Shown here piece after piece: positions 1 through 12,848 of a stretch of 64,000 bases of DNA. Positions within the stretch are counted from its first letter, which is position 1; the number at the start of each line of letters is the position of its first letter. The position numbers and the translations under genes were made by a program. A model generated the notes under the pieces. It saw only the letters and a program-made list of their open reading frames with translations, was not told where the DNA came from and did not search any database. Source of the DNA: Selaginella moellendorffii (Eukaryota > Streptophyta > Lycopodiopsida > Selaginellales > Selaginellaceae); the NCBI RefSeq assembly GCF_000143415.4, contig NW_003314316.1, positions 1,279,796 through 1,343,795 of the forward strand. Reading direction: 5' to 3'.

Positions 1-1428
<1,428 letters not shown>

Positions 1429-1477
1429 TGTTTATGGTGGCGTCAACTTTGTAGATCACTTGCCATCAATGAATGTT

Positions 1478-4400
1478 TTAGACTTTTACGATCTCCCATG
1501 ACGCGGCATATTCGGCTTCACGAGGGGGCACGAAAGGCTTCCACAAATCACGAACACTTCTCTCGCCACAGTGGGGGCATTCGTTAGCCACGATCTCGGC
1601 AATCTCTGCATTAGCCTTTCACGAAAACAACGCATTTCTTAGAAGAACTCAAGGAGAAGTGTCTTGACTCTCACCTGGTCCAAGGGATGGATTCCCGATT
1701 CCTCCTCCTCCGCAAGATAGTCTTTTTTCGAGTGTGGAGGCTTTTCCACTGCAAGCACTGACATTCGTTTCTTCAGCTCCAGTATCCGATCTCTCTGCCA
1801 TTCCAAAGTTGAAGCATTTTCAACAACGAAAAAAACAGGAGCATACCTCAGCCTTCTCGCCAGTTTTCAACATGTAGTTGATCAAGCATTCCGTGTGGAA
1901 ACAATGCTCGCAAGGGAACACGTAGAAGAGACTTGCCGGACCATGGAGGGGGTCATAAGCGAGTATCTTTCTCCGGCAATCCTGGTGACGCCAACACAGC
2001 TCGACTAACAGAGTTTATCAACAAGGAAGACAAACTTACAGCGCATTCTTCGTCTGGCGTTGTAACTGCGGATCGTTGGGAAAGATCATTGATGTCTTTT
2101 CTCAGTTTCTCGGCATTGAGAGTGTCGTCGTTCATTTCTAGTTTCAGTTCTTCGATGCGAGCGTTGTACTCTTGCAGAGACGCGTATATTGCTTCCTGAA
2201 GTGATGCAAAAGGTCATTAAGTCGTTACTGAGAAACAAAAAGAGATTGCCAGACCTGAAAATCGTTGATGAGGGTGAATTCTGGAAAGAATGGAAGGATG
2301 TCTTCGATTTTGAGCAGGCCTTGCGTTTCATTCACGAATGCCACGGCCTTCTTGATGTTTTCTCTCTTGGTTCCTTTCTCCTCCTTTATCACGTGCTTTG
2401 CAATGCAGAGCCATAGTTTCTTTCGAAGCTCTTCGTCCCCTTCAACTTTATCGGCCTCCATCTTTGCCAGGTCCACATCAACCTATATCAAAAGGATGGC
2501 ATCCAGTAAAACAACAATGTAAACGAACCTTCAAAGAAAGAGAAACTGCCTCTTCGTGCAACCCCATCATACTGTAAAGAAAGACACAGGCCTCCGTTTG
2601 CTTTTCGTCCAGACACACTCGCAACGCGTAGTTCGGGTCGTAAAAAACATCTGGTTTCCCAGGCTGTTCTCTACCATATTTCACTTGCAAGAATTTGAGA
2701 AGCTCTTTTTCGTCTCCCTAAAGTGATGATAAAAAAGAAAATTGAGGAAAAGGCAGAGAAACTAGGTACCTGTTTCACAAGAAGTGATACTAGAAGATTG
2801 TGTATGGTTGTGTCTTCGTTTTTCAGTCGCTGCACACAAAACTCCAAGTACTTGATTGCCTGGTGAGCCTCTTCCCTGCACGAGTAAGAGAATCAGAAAA
2901 GGCATACAAGGATAGCACATACCTTGGCCGGGAAATACTAGAATATCGCATCAAAGCAGGAATCAAGTTTTGAGGATTGAGCCCTTCGCACGACATCCAA
3001 AACTCAACGGTCTCATTAGCGTCGAGCATTATCAACGCTGGTGCAAATTTATACTGTCGGGAACAGACACAGAATTAGCACAAGGAAAAACTAAAAAGAA
3101 AGTATAGTACCTGAAGTTCGAGAGGTACGTTCTCTCTTCTCAGCACGGCCAGTGCCTTCTTGGCGTTTCGTTGCTGGTAAACAGCACGAGAATTCAGTTA
3201 ATAACACTTAATAAACAAATTAACCTGAATGTGATGGTTCACAACAGTCTCGTAACGATTTTTGAGACTTGCGAAGAATACAAGTTCTTCATGTCTTCCA
3301 TAGCTGAAACAGGGACAACAAGTTAAAAGCTTTAAAGTTACAACCTACACAAACCTTGTAAGAAGCTTCAATGTGGTAGCCTCGTCCAGGGTATCCTTAG
3401 AATCACTCAAAAAAGCCTTGAACTCCTCCACAACTCCAGCATACTGCGACTGCGTTTCGTCGTTGTGTAGCAATAGCTGATTCATCTGTTATCGGGAAGA
3501 CAAAAAAATTACAGACTATATATCTGCATTCATGCTTGAAGTACCTTATCCAGATACAATTCCACAACCCACGTCGCCACCATTGTAATTTGTGATCGTT
3601 CATCTCTTCCGAGGCTGTCTAATTTCCGGAGGAGATAAGTGCGCAAAGCATCCTATAGTAACATACACGTCAGTGTTCAGCTCAAATAAATGTTTTGCGG
3701 GTTCTTTACCTGTTCGTTTATTTTCAAAAACTTCAACGCAATTTCTTCGAACGTTATGACACCAGTAATCTGAAAGTTCTCTATTAGATAGGAAGAGCTC
3801 ATGAAGAAAGGTCACCTTTGCGTAGAAGGAAGCTGCAATCATGTACTTCTTCGCCTCAAAAGCAGCATCTGCCTACACATAGAGCTGTGAATTTATTTAC
3901 AAAGGAGAAAAACGCAGATAATACCTGTGCTCTGTAAACTTCATCTTTCTGAAAGATGTTCCGGCAATGCTCAAGTGCGGCAGCATACTCCTTCATACCA
4001 AGGTAGACTCGCCACATATCACGGTCCTCGTCGTGTACAGTTATCTAGAACCAAAGAGAACTAAGAAACCAAACCTCAAACTTTCTTACCTCGAAAATAG
4101 ATGTGTTACTGTAAGCGTAATACGCCCCAGCAGCATAGTCTGCACAGAGTCCGAGCATGTTTGGCGCGGTCATATCGAACACAGAATCCTCTTCTACAAG
4201 CTTCTGACTGGTCCGATTCACTACCTGGGACCGTCAAAACATCTCAAGATCTCCATATGATACGATTCAATAGGAAGTTACCTTCAGTTTCCCTCCATAA
4301 AGAAGGAGAAAATGGTGCTGTGTCAATGAAAGCGCCTCAGGTCGTGTGCTACTGCCATCCTCATTGATCTTTGAGTACTCCAGAAGCCATTTGCTTCCCA

Positions 4401-5673
4401 CGATACTGTCCTCGCTGCTCGAGATGGTCATAGATCAGTCTCTTATGAACAGTCAGAGCATAAAAATTTAGCACCTTACTTGGGTGGTGATATGAAGCTC
4501 ACCGTGATATATACCTGGTCCAGCCAGCCAAGCGAACGACTCCGCGTAGCGTTTTCCATAAAAGTGTATCTCACTGTGCATGAAAGTTAGGAACAGATAC
4601 AGGAGTATATAAAACCCACCTCTTTTGAAACTCGCCGGGAAGTTCTGTGAACTTGACAACACGGCCTGCATACGAAGAAAACAGGCTCTGCGAGCACAGC
4701 ATGAAAATGTTATAAAGTTCTCACAAACAACACAAAATGAACATACCTCTAGCGAGCCCGTACCAACGAAGACGTAAAGCTTTGTCGGAGTCACAGCCAT
4801 GATGAAGTACCGCGTAGTAGTGCTGCTGCTTATATTCTCGATCTAGAGTCAAGTTTCGTCAGCCAAAGAAGAAACAATGCCGCAAAACATACCTGCAAGC
4901 CCGTAAACGCCTCCTTGAGCTCCGTAAGTTCAAACAAAACTTTCACGTATTTCTCCTTCTTGTCCTTCTCCTCTACGAGCATTTCATAGATCTGTCCACT
5001 TGCGGTTGCAAGCACAATCTCTCCCGATGAATCTGCATTGTCATGAAATCGACTTCCTTAGCAGCACAAGCAGGCAGCGGAAAATCTTCACTACTTACAG
5101 TCGCTTAGCTGGGACTTGTTCCAGCAAACAGCATTGACGAGCACGCCTTTGAGCCGAGAAACAGCGCGAACTTTCTTCCATTTCGCATGGATGTAAAAGG
5201 TCTCGGCACCACTGCTGCTCCGGAGATTTGCTAGACAGTGCCTTCCACTGGGATCCAGGAAAACCTTACAAACGTATTGGTCGGCTCCGCGGCTCAACTC
5301 CAACTCTATCCGATCACGGGAAAAAAGCTCACAGTTTTCAGAAGAAACAAAGAAAGCGAGCGTGAATTTTCCTTGATTTTTTGGGAGACTCACCTAAGTT
5401 ATCCCCGCCTCCAAAATCGTGACGAACAATCCAGCCGCTGCTAGTACCGACGAGCAGGACATTGTTTCCAGCGGCTACTGAGGTGACAAGCCCGTGACCT
5501 TTGGCGGCGTTTTGCTCCAGCACATCCAAGCTGAAGATCTTGATCTCTGGCCTCGACAGTGAAATCGCCTGGAAATCCTGCGAGGAATTGGATCAGCGAT
5601 CGACGATTCAGCTCAATCTCACCTCGTTGAGCCCCGATTGAGCGGGCGAAGACGACGTCCATTCATCCAGCAT
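1478..5673 (-). CDS. VPS18: VPS18 homologue, HOPS/CORVET tethering complex subunit
   Basis: VPS18 is a core subunit of the HOPS and CORVET complexes that tether endosomes and vacuoles before fusion. The start ATG is 5673-5671 (MLDEWTSSSPAQSGLNE, exon 1 5673-5623). Exon 2 (about 5577-5397) encodes DVLEQNAAKGHGLVTSVAAG and GWIVRHDFGGGDN, and later exons encode AETFYIHAKWKKVR, VSRLKGVLVNAVCWNKSQ, EKDKKEKYVKVLFEL and MAVTPTKLYVFVG. These match the N-terminal beta-propeller (Pep3/Vps18 family). The middle exons are helical clathrin-heavy-chain-like repeats. Near 1925-1860 a RING-type segment FPCEHCFHTECLINYML appears, completed by ANECPHCG near 1590-1570; the protein ends SWEIVKV with TAA at 1480-1478. 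There are about 20 short introns. I did not resolve every splice site. Partial 5' copies occur at 12375-12848 and 51078-51155. Confidence 0.93.
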
Positions 5674-5699
5674 TGCTGCCTAAACCCTAATCTCGCCCA

Positions 5700-7960
5700 G
5701 GTGTAAGAATTATGAACCTAATGTAAAAAGGTAAAGTAGATTTCGTTTGACCATAAGCATCTTTTACAACTTAGATGTACAAATTGGGTTTTACTAAATC
5801 TGCTCTCGCTTCAAATTTAAGAGTTTGTTTTTAGGATAAGTTTGAAAACTAATTAAATATAAATTGGTGCTAGATTATAAATTTAGATGTGATCATTATG
5901 TTTAAGATAATTCTTATATTCTGTATAATTGGCAAATTTAGACACTTTTCATAAATAGCTAATAAGTTTAAAATTTGACCAAATGGGAAACTACAACAAA
6001 AGTGTCTTGATAAATATAATAAACTATTACATAATAAATAATGAAAGGTTAAGCTCAATATGAAAATGGTTTTTAACACTAATTTAACAATATACCATAT
6101 CAAATATATTTTGTTAGATGACAATTTACAACTTCATTCTTTAGTGCCCTTCTAGATTATGTACCACTGACTAGTCTCTCAACTAGTTTGAATGGAAACT
6201 CTAGCAATACCAATTTCCTACTATCATGTTAGTAAAAAAAATTTATCTAAAAAGATTAATAGATAAATTTTGATACCCACAATACCCATTTGTTTTGTGA
6301 CAATAACATATCTCAAATAACTTTTTATATGGCTCAATTTGATGTTAATTGTGTTAACTCTCTCCACCTTGTGCAAACAATTGTCCTTTAGGAAAATCTT
6401 TTTATTTCCTAGAACAAATCTCCTCCCCCTACCTTATATGAAAGCATGTTCTAGGCTTTCACCCCAGTTGTAAGAGTTTGTCTCATTAAATATAGAATGA
6501 TGTTAGATTATGAATTTAGATGTAAGAATAATACTATTGTGTTCAAGACAATTTTTAAATCTGTAAATATGCCCAATTAACAAATTTAAACACCTTTTAT
6601 AAATAACCAATAGGACCAAACAGGACCAAACATAGAAAATGATAACCAAGACTTAAGTTCGCCTTAGAATTTTTTATGCAAAGCCAATACCATAGCACCT
6701 CATTCATGCCAAGGAGAACACCATATGAGGTTTGGTATGGCATTAAACTGGATGTGAGTCTTTGCAAGTAGTGTTCAGGAAACACAAGGATAAGTTTAAA
6801 AAGTTTCTCTAACTGAAGTCAACAAAGGACAATTAGGCCACATGTAATATTGCACAATAGAGCTGGAGGATGGTGACAATCAAGGGAATTTAGCAGGACA
6901 ACAAGGGTGATGCATCAAGTGGGGATGGTGTTGGAGACAACAGAAATAGTGGATCCAGTTGGTCCCAAGATGGCAAATCCATTGGTTGCAAGGAGGAAAG
7001 TCATAAGAATGAAGTTCCCAGAAAGCATCAAGGGTATGATCCCAAGCATAGAGGCAGAAAAGGTAGTGATAGATAGGATTCCATACACATAGATGGTGGG
7101 TGGACTAGTCTACTTCATAGGGAGTATTCTTGGCAAATCCTGACTTTCCATATCAAACTGGTGTTATGTCCTTGAAGGGAATAGCAAATTCTGTTTTGTG
7201 TTACACAAGACAAGCAATTTCAGCTCAAGCTGCTAGGATACTCAAATGTGGATTGAGTAGGAGAAGTTGATAAGCAACTTCTAGCTACGTCTTCAATGCA
7301 ATAGTTATATGGGGTAGCCTAGGGATGACACAAGCAATCAAGGAGATCCTCTGACTCAAAACTTTGCTCCATAGCTTGAGCTACAAGCAGGGAGAGGCAA
7401 CTCTCCCTAATTATGGCAATCGAGGAACCATTGTGTTGCCTAAGAGTTCATGGATTCATAGCAAGACAAAGTAATCCAGCAAAAATGGTGGACATATTCA
7501 TGAAGCAATATTTGCACAACACACACAAGCTCTTGGGGTGCAGACAGCTTAGCTTAAGTGGGAATATTAAGGGAATGTTCCAACTTCCCTCAAGACCAAG
7601 TTGACTCTGGCACTGTCTCAAGAGCTCTGTGCGGGAGGGATCTTGGGGATAAGCTGCTCGTCCATGGCTTTGAAAGATGCCCTGTTGAGCTTGGGGAAAC
7701 TCTAACAGTGAGATAGTCACTGCAGCCCTTGTGATGGCTTGTGAATCAAAAGATGCTAGACTTTTGATGATCTTGCATGACAGGTTAGTGTCCAAGACCT
7801 TAGAGTCTTACAATTTGGGCAAACACTCCAGATTTCATAAGACCCATGTTGTATATCCAAGGTGAGGGCTATGTAGACCAGCAACAGAAGAAGCAGTGAA
7901 CATCTTCTTGAGATATTTTATTTGCTAGATTTAAGCATTATTAATTGAGAATAAATAAGA
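5700..7960. repeat. AT-rich duplicated block, copy 1 (intergenic, decayed repeats)
   Basis: There is no intact gene here. The block, together with the VPS18 5' end from about 5209, is repeated at 12375-20095 with roughly 80-90% identity by eye; examples are the shared stretch around 6020 and 13120 and the near-identical stretch 7480-7700 versus 19620-19840. Copy 2 carries Gypsy element 1, whereas this copy is uninterrupted at the corresponding site near 7066-7085. The 6800-7610 part looks like a fossil retroelement. Confidence 0.75.
7100..7610 (+). pseudogene. Decayed Ty1/Copia-like RNase H remnant
   Basis: Short conceptual pieces resemble the end of a Copia polyprotein: an NxGTIVLPKSSWIHSKTK-like piece around 7420-7475 (compare the DNQS..HSRTKH signature) and then VDIFMKQYLHNTHKLLGC at about 7490-7545 (compare ADIFTK..). 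Frames are broken and no LTR was found. The second copy lies at 19560-19720. Assignment rests on short motifs only. Confidence 0.4.
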
Positions 7961-8544
7961 AATCTACTTTTCTTTTGCTAATCAGGAGCAAAACACTACA
8001 CTCGCACATGCAAAAAGTTTGGCATCATGAAAGACTAGAGAATGAATCAGCACTCACCTCTTAGACAGCCAAGAAAAAAGCTTAATCCAATATATCTTTG
8101 GAAAGGATAAAAATTACATGTTTCATTTTTGAAACCAAAGCCAAGATTCTGGAATGCTTGTTGGCTCTGCTAGGTACTATTAGGTTTTTATTGACAAAAT
8201 AAAATAATTTGTTATGCGTTGCATGTAGCAATATCTGGTTTGCTTAATAGTAGTGTTATTTCTACTTATTAATCCAATTGATCAAATAAAACTTTATAAT
8301 TATAAATATGTTTATAATTTTTAAACACAAGATTAACCATTAGAATAAAAAATAATATATTAGAAAGTGTTTATGAAAATTTATTTATTATAAAAATGTT
8401 TATAAATTATAAATACAAAATTAATCTAAATGAATAATAATCATTGGCAAAATATCCTAGAATATCCAAACATATTTATGTATATTCACTACCACCCTAT
8501 ACAGCTTAAGCAAACCAAAAAAAGAAGAGACACAACTAACAGCC
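7961..8544. other. AT-rich intergenic DNA, nothing recognised
   Basis: No gene seen. Part (8020-8200) is shared with 24341-24480 and 43948-44020 (the conserved phrase is GCCAAGATTCTGGAATGC). The 8210-8500 part is about 80% A+T and private to this copy. Confidence 0.6.
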
Positions 8545-9013
8545 ATGGTGATAGAGCCTGTTGGAGAAGCAATCCACAGATCCAATAATCTGATTGCTCA
8601 GCTGATCAAACCAGGAGGTAAATACTGTGTATGTATCTGCTGTTTTAAATCTTTGTGACACTCTGCCAAATCTAGAGACATACATATACCTCAGCCTGCG
8701 TGCGTGTGAGGGAGGGGGGGAAATATATATATATATATTTCCTCTAGACCCTTAACTCAGATAAACATTGACTGATTGTTGCTTGGACGACAATTATTAG
8801 TTGGGAAACCGTACAATCCTTATTTCAAGGTATGTATGTGTCTTCAGATACAAAAACGAAGAGCCTTTATATTTTCCAAAGGTCTACCGGATTCAATTCA
8901 TTGCTTGGTCCGACTGCACTCGCGTCCTGTTTCTCCAGGATGACAAGAACGGGATAACTGGAGGTGAGTACTGTCATCAAGGGCCTGAAACATACACGAG
9001 TTTTCTTGTCTGA
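8545..9013 (+). other. Putative upstream exons repeated before kinase copies (unknown)
   Basis: ATG at 8545 opens an exon-like piece (MVIEPVGEAIHRSNNLIAQL..., donor GTAAAT after 8617). A second piece around 8801-8964 could encode FRYKNEEPLYFPKVYRIQF and TRVLFLQDDKNG and ends at a GTGAGT donor. Diverged copies of the first piece lie at 24514 and 44046 and of the second at 25599-25725, each upstream of a kinase copy. They may be relics of an ancestral neighbouring gene or upstream exons of the kinase. I do not recognise a family. An (AT)n microsatellite at 8723-8738 lies between them. Confidence 0.3.
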
Positions 9014-9039
9014 TTAAAGTATAATTCCCAGACAAAAAA

Positions 9040-9163
9040 CATTATGCCTTAGGACTTAGAATTATTCAAAAAGAAAAGTCCACGGTAGACTTTTCCCACG
9101 CTATACCTTTCCAAGATCACGAGCAAAGCAATGGTGCGGTGCTGGTAGTGATCACCAACGGGC
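9040..9163 (+). promoter_or_regulatory. Conserved kinase-upstream module with palindrome (copy A)
   Basis: The module reads ATGCCTTAGGACTTAGAATT, then ATTCAAAAAG, then GAAAAGTC-CACGGTA-GACTTTTC (9073-9095), an 8-bp inverted repeat with a 7-bp spacer. It lies about 70 bp before the kinase ATG. The same module precedes copy B (palindrome 28397-28419), copy D (45251-45273) and the chimera (12220-12242); in copy E (from 48700) the right arm is degenerate. Function is inferred from conservation and position only. Confidence 0.5.
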
Positions 9164-11377
9164 ATGGCAGCAGCGACTTTGCTCGAGGCGATTCGAATCG
9201 CGGACAAGGTTGGCACAATATCCACTTCGAGCAAGGTCTGTAGAAACCAATGTAGGATCCTCATCGCGGCAGTCGGCTATGTCCGAGACTACCTCAGGCA
9301 AATCCAGGATCTCAACTTCGCGAGCAACGAGCCAGCCTTCGTGTGGGACGAAACCGTGGTTGTCCTTAAGAGAGGCATCCATCTCCTCAAGTCGTGCCAA
9401 GAAGGCAATTGGATTGCCCGGAGCCTGCTGTTCAAGGAAAGCTGCGATGAGTTCCAGAGCATTTATCCCGAGATCTTCAACTGCGTCGAGCTCGTCAGCG
9501 TCTATCTCTTTCAGCTGGCAGCGTCCACCTCGCACAGATCCAGGATTTCCCAGGCTTACAACTCGTGCCTCATGAGGCAGAACTCGAGCAGCATACTGGA
9601 AGAAGCCGGAAGGAACGATCAGAAGGAGCTCATGACTCTCGCAATGAGCCAAGAGCCGGGAAGCCTGACGACCGAGAGCGAACGAGCCAAAGAGATACTC
9701 TGCTCCATGCTCCTGGGAAACAAGTCAGTGATTAACCACAAAGAACTCAAGCTGACAACACACCTGGGACAAGGAGGTTTCGGAACCGTGTACGAAGCAA
9801 TCTGGCTCGGTCACAAGTTTGCAGTGAAAGTCTTCCCTCAAGGTGACAAGAGCTTCGCCAAAGAGCTCGCGGTTCTTCAAGCGGACAAGCATCCCAACGT
9901 GTTGCACATCGCCAGCCAGTCTTTCGATGAAGAGAAGCAGCGGTACTCGCTGGTGATGGAGAAGATGGACATGGACCTGGAAAACTACGTCCTCAAGAAG
10001 AAGAAGTCTCTCCCGTTGCTGTCGATCATGGCAGTGATGCTCCAAGTTGCTACTGGCATGGCGTGGCTTCACTCGAAGAATATAATCCACCGGGACCTCA
10101 AGCCGCAGAACATCTTGGTTGGCGAAGAAGACAACGATCTCGTGAGTATCAGGATTGCCGACTTTGGAGTCTCGAGGCCAAACTTCATCTCCTCCCAGAT
10201 CGAAGCCGTTAGCATCCAAGGCACCAGGAACTTCATGGCACCGGAAGTGTGTAGCGGCGAGCGCTACACGAAAAAGGCCGACGTTTACAGCTACGGGATG
10301 TTGATTTACCAGCTTGTCACTGGAAACGTTCCGTTCGAGGACGGGATGGACATGGAGCAAGTCCTTCAAGGCGAGCGTCCTGAGATACCAGCCACCTGTC
10401 CGGAGTTCCTGTCGCAGCTCATGCGGGAATGCTGGAGCCACGATGCGAAAGAGAGGCCTTCCTTCTCGGATATCTGCGAGCGGCTGAGGCAGCTCAAGAC
10501 CAGGATCATCACTGGCATCGAGTCCATCGACGAGTTACGGGCCAAGTTGGTTGAAGTAGCCGGGTCGTCTTCTTCTTCTTCGTACTCGTCGTCTTCCTCA
10601 TCCTTGTCGCACAGCAGGACTCGAGTGAACCTGGATTCTTTTGTCCAAGCGACTGAAGGGCTTTGGACCAAAAATCCTCCATCTCCCCTTGTACAGGTAA
10701 ACTCTTTTGTTTTTAGTAACTTCCGGTGCTCATTGCGTTTAGTTTCAGCCGGTACCACACCGTCCTCAGCACGTCGCACCAGTAGCAAAACCGGATAACA
10801 GGACCGAGCTCTTCGAAGTGGTGAAGAACGGCCTCGTCAAAAACGCCTTCGAGAAAGCTCTGTCCCTGAACGATCCTTCCACGGTCTGGTGGCTTTGCAC
10901 CAAGGTAATCCATTCACGTCCTCCAGCTGCTCATCAAAGCTTTGTCAGCTCAGGTGGAGCATACCGTCCTGCTCGTCTTCAGTGAATCAATGCTCATGGA
11001 ACTGGCCGAGCAAATCAACACCAACTTCAAGGAAGACACTGCTCGCAGGTTGCTCTGGATCGACGAGATTGGCATCTTGCTGTTCAAGGACGTCAATGGA
11101 CAGGCATGGTCATCACCTCGGATGCTGAGGATCCTGGAGCAGCTTTCACAGAACCTCCACGGCATGATGGCTATAACACCGCCAAAGAGCGAGCTGGGGA
11201 TGAAGCTGGCGAACATGCTGGGCGGCACCAACGTGGGTCTCCAGGTTCGTATGAAGCTCTTCGTGTTATTCGTTTGATTCAAATCGTTTGTCGTCGCAGC
11301 GTATCCGCGTTGCAGTTGACAACAAAGTTCAACACATGGGACTCCTCGGAGGATACTTTCCAGCGGAACACCGGTAG
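9164..11377 (+). CDS. Kinase A: MLKL/HeLo-like N-terminus + protein kinase + EDC4/VARICOSE-like C-terminus
   Basis: Exons 9164-10696, 10749-10904, 10954-11244 and 11300-11377 are all in phase with GT-AG introns of 49-55 bp and give 685 residues. Residues 1-125 form a helical bundle with KVCRNQCRIL, a Trp-Asp helix and LLKSCQEGNWIARSLLFKES, the pattern of the MLKL N-terminal domain. The kinase has GQGGFGTV (202-209), VK (Lys222), Glu234, HRDLKPQN (309-316), DFG (333-335), APE (359-361) and ERPSF, so it should be catalytically active and Ser/Thr-type. A Ser-rich stretch is at 468-484. Residues about 525-660 (ELFEVVKNGLVKNAFEKAL, VWWLCTK, EDTARRLLWIDEI, RILEQLSQNL) match the helical C-terminal domain of EDC4/VARICOSE. 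The stop is TAG at 11375-11377. Upstream lies the palindromic module; downstream lies convergent pseudogene X1. Domain assignments are by eye. Confidence 0.88.
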
Positions 11378-11554
11378 TTTCGGAGTATTTCGATGTTCTA
11401 ATTTCCTGCCTGCCAAAAGCATCAACCATGCTTCACGAAAGAACCATAAAGAACTTGCCAATTCCCGTTCTGAACTTTGAGTGAACGCCTATCATCGTTT
11501 CATCCTGCGACAAATATCCAAGAACAAAGCTCTCACCATTCTTGAGTAGACGGT

Positions 11555-12127
11555 GAAGATCCCAACCTTTTCGATCTAGCAGCAGCAGTAGCAAGCAGCC
11601 TTGGCAGCTTCCGCAGCAGCGTAGACACCAGTAATTCTCGTCGCCACAGCATCGAGGATCATTGCTCTCCGCTCAAAGAACGACTTTGCCACTTTCAGCT
11701 TCTCGGATCCCCATAGGCTTGTAGACGATCCCGGCAGCTAGCCGCTGCTTCATGACCTTGGCTGGACGAACGTAAGCATCGCCCAGCTTGGCCTTCAATC
11801 TCTTCAAGCGCTTTTGGGTACAGCAACCCACCTGAAAATCCGATCGTCCGCATGACCACCACCACCGCCTCCCGCTTTGTTGCGCTTGCCCGGATTCTTG
11901 GAGCCGGTGCTCTCGCCGTGCAAGGACGAGGAATTTGCTGGAGCCACACCAGCAAGCGCCTTGTCTTGCTCTTTGGTCCCTTCCTTCTCGGCGTGCTCGG
12001 ACCAGAGATCACGCGATCCAATCGGGCCATAGGTGCGAACAATGCTGAGTACATCGGCAGATCCTTGGGTCTCTTCTTGGCGTAGAGGAAGGGATTGGAG
12101 ATCGTGGATGTAGAGGCAAGAACACAA
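11555..12127 (-). pseudogene. Gene X, copy 1 (degenerate)
   Basis: This is a decayed copy of the unknown gene at 47687-48379. It shares YGPIGSR, GSKNPGKRNKAGGG and DRIFRWVAVP with the intact copy but lacks about 70 bp covering the PPPDRLPLADPKIPEP part. It therefore shifts frame, and it carries further small indels. It converges on kinase A, as X2 and X3 do on kinases B and D. Confidence 0.6.
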
Positions 12128-12200
12128 AAGGAACTAGAATCGAACTAGAATCGAGGCCATTTCTTATGGCTGATTAAAAGCCATTTCTTATGGCTGATTA
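12128..12200. repeat. Short tandem duplications
   Basis: The phrase GCCATTTCTTATGGCTGATT occurs twice in tandem at about 12155-12199. Just before it, GAACTAGAATC is repeated. These sit between pseudogene X1 and the chimeric kinase fragment. Confidence 0.6.
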
Positions 12201-12290
12201 AAGTATAATTCCCACAAAAGAAAAGTCCACGGTAGACTTTTCCCACGCTGCAAAGCAATGGAGCGGCGCTACTGGTGATCACCGACGAGC

Positions 12291-12374
12291 ATGGCAGCAG
12301 CGACTTTGCTCGAGGCGATTCGAATCGCGGACAAGGTTGGCACAAGATCCACGAACACAAACTCGAGCAAGGTC
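12291..12374 (+). pseudogene. Kinase 5' fragment (first 28 codons) in chimera
   Basis: ATG at 12291 begins a sequence near-identical to kinase E (LLEAIRIADKVG, then RSTNTNSSK). It stops matching after AGCAAGGTC at 12374, where antisense VPS18 sequence begins. The upstream palindrome (12220-12242) is intact. There is no kinase or EDC4-like region here, so it is a non-functional fragment. Confidence 0.85.
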
Positions 12375-12848
12375 ACCACTGCTGCTCCGGAGATTTGCTA
12401 GACAGTGCCTTCCACTGGGATCCAGGAAAACCTTACAAACGTATTGATCGGCTCCGCGGCTCAACGCCAACTCTATCGGATCACGGGAGAAAAGCTCACA
12501 GTTTTCAGAAGAAACAAAGAAAGCGAGCGTGAATTTTTCTTTATTCTTTTGGAGACTCACCTGAGTTATCCCCGCCTCCAAATTCGTGATGAACAATCCA
12601 GCTGCTGCTAGTACTGACGAGCAGGACATTGTTTCCAGCGGCTACTGAGGTGACAAGCCCGTGACCTTTGGCGGCGTTTTGCTCCAGCACATCCAAGCTG
12701 AAGATCTTGCTCTCTGGCCTCGACAGTGAAATCGCCTGGAAATCCTGCGAGGAATTGGATCAGCGATCGACGATTCAGCTCAATCTCACCTCGTTGAGCC
12801 CCGATTGAGCGGGCGAAGACGACGTCCATTCATCCAGCATTGCTGCCT
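12375..12848 (-). pseudogene. VPS18 5'-end fragment (duplicated)
   Basis: Nearly identical to 5209-5680: it keeps the ATG (complement of the CAT at about 12837-12839), exon 1, exon 2 with DVLEQNAAKGHGLVTSVAAG, and part of exon 3 (FLDPSGRHCLANLRSSSG), and then fuses to the kinase fragment. The remaining exons of VPS18 are absent. The promoter-proximal sequence upstream (12849-12925) is retained, so it could still be transcribed in antisense into the kinase fragment. Confidence 0.88.

Noticed and set aside
9164-9540. N-terminal bundle as an RPW8 or NLR coiled coil
   Set aside because: The CRNQCRIL/NWIARSLLFKES pattern fits the MLKL N-terminal domain better, there is no NB-ARC, and a kinase follows.
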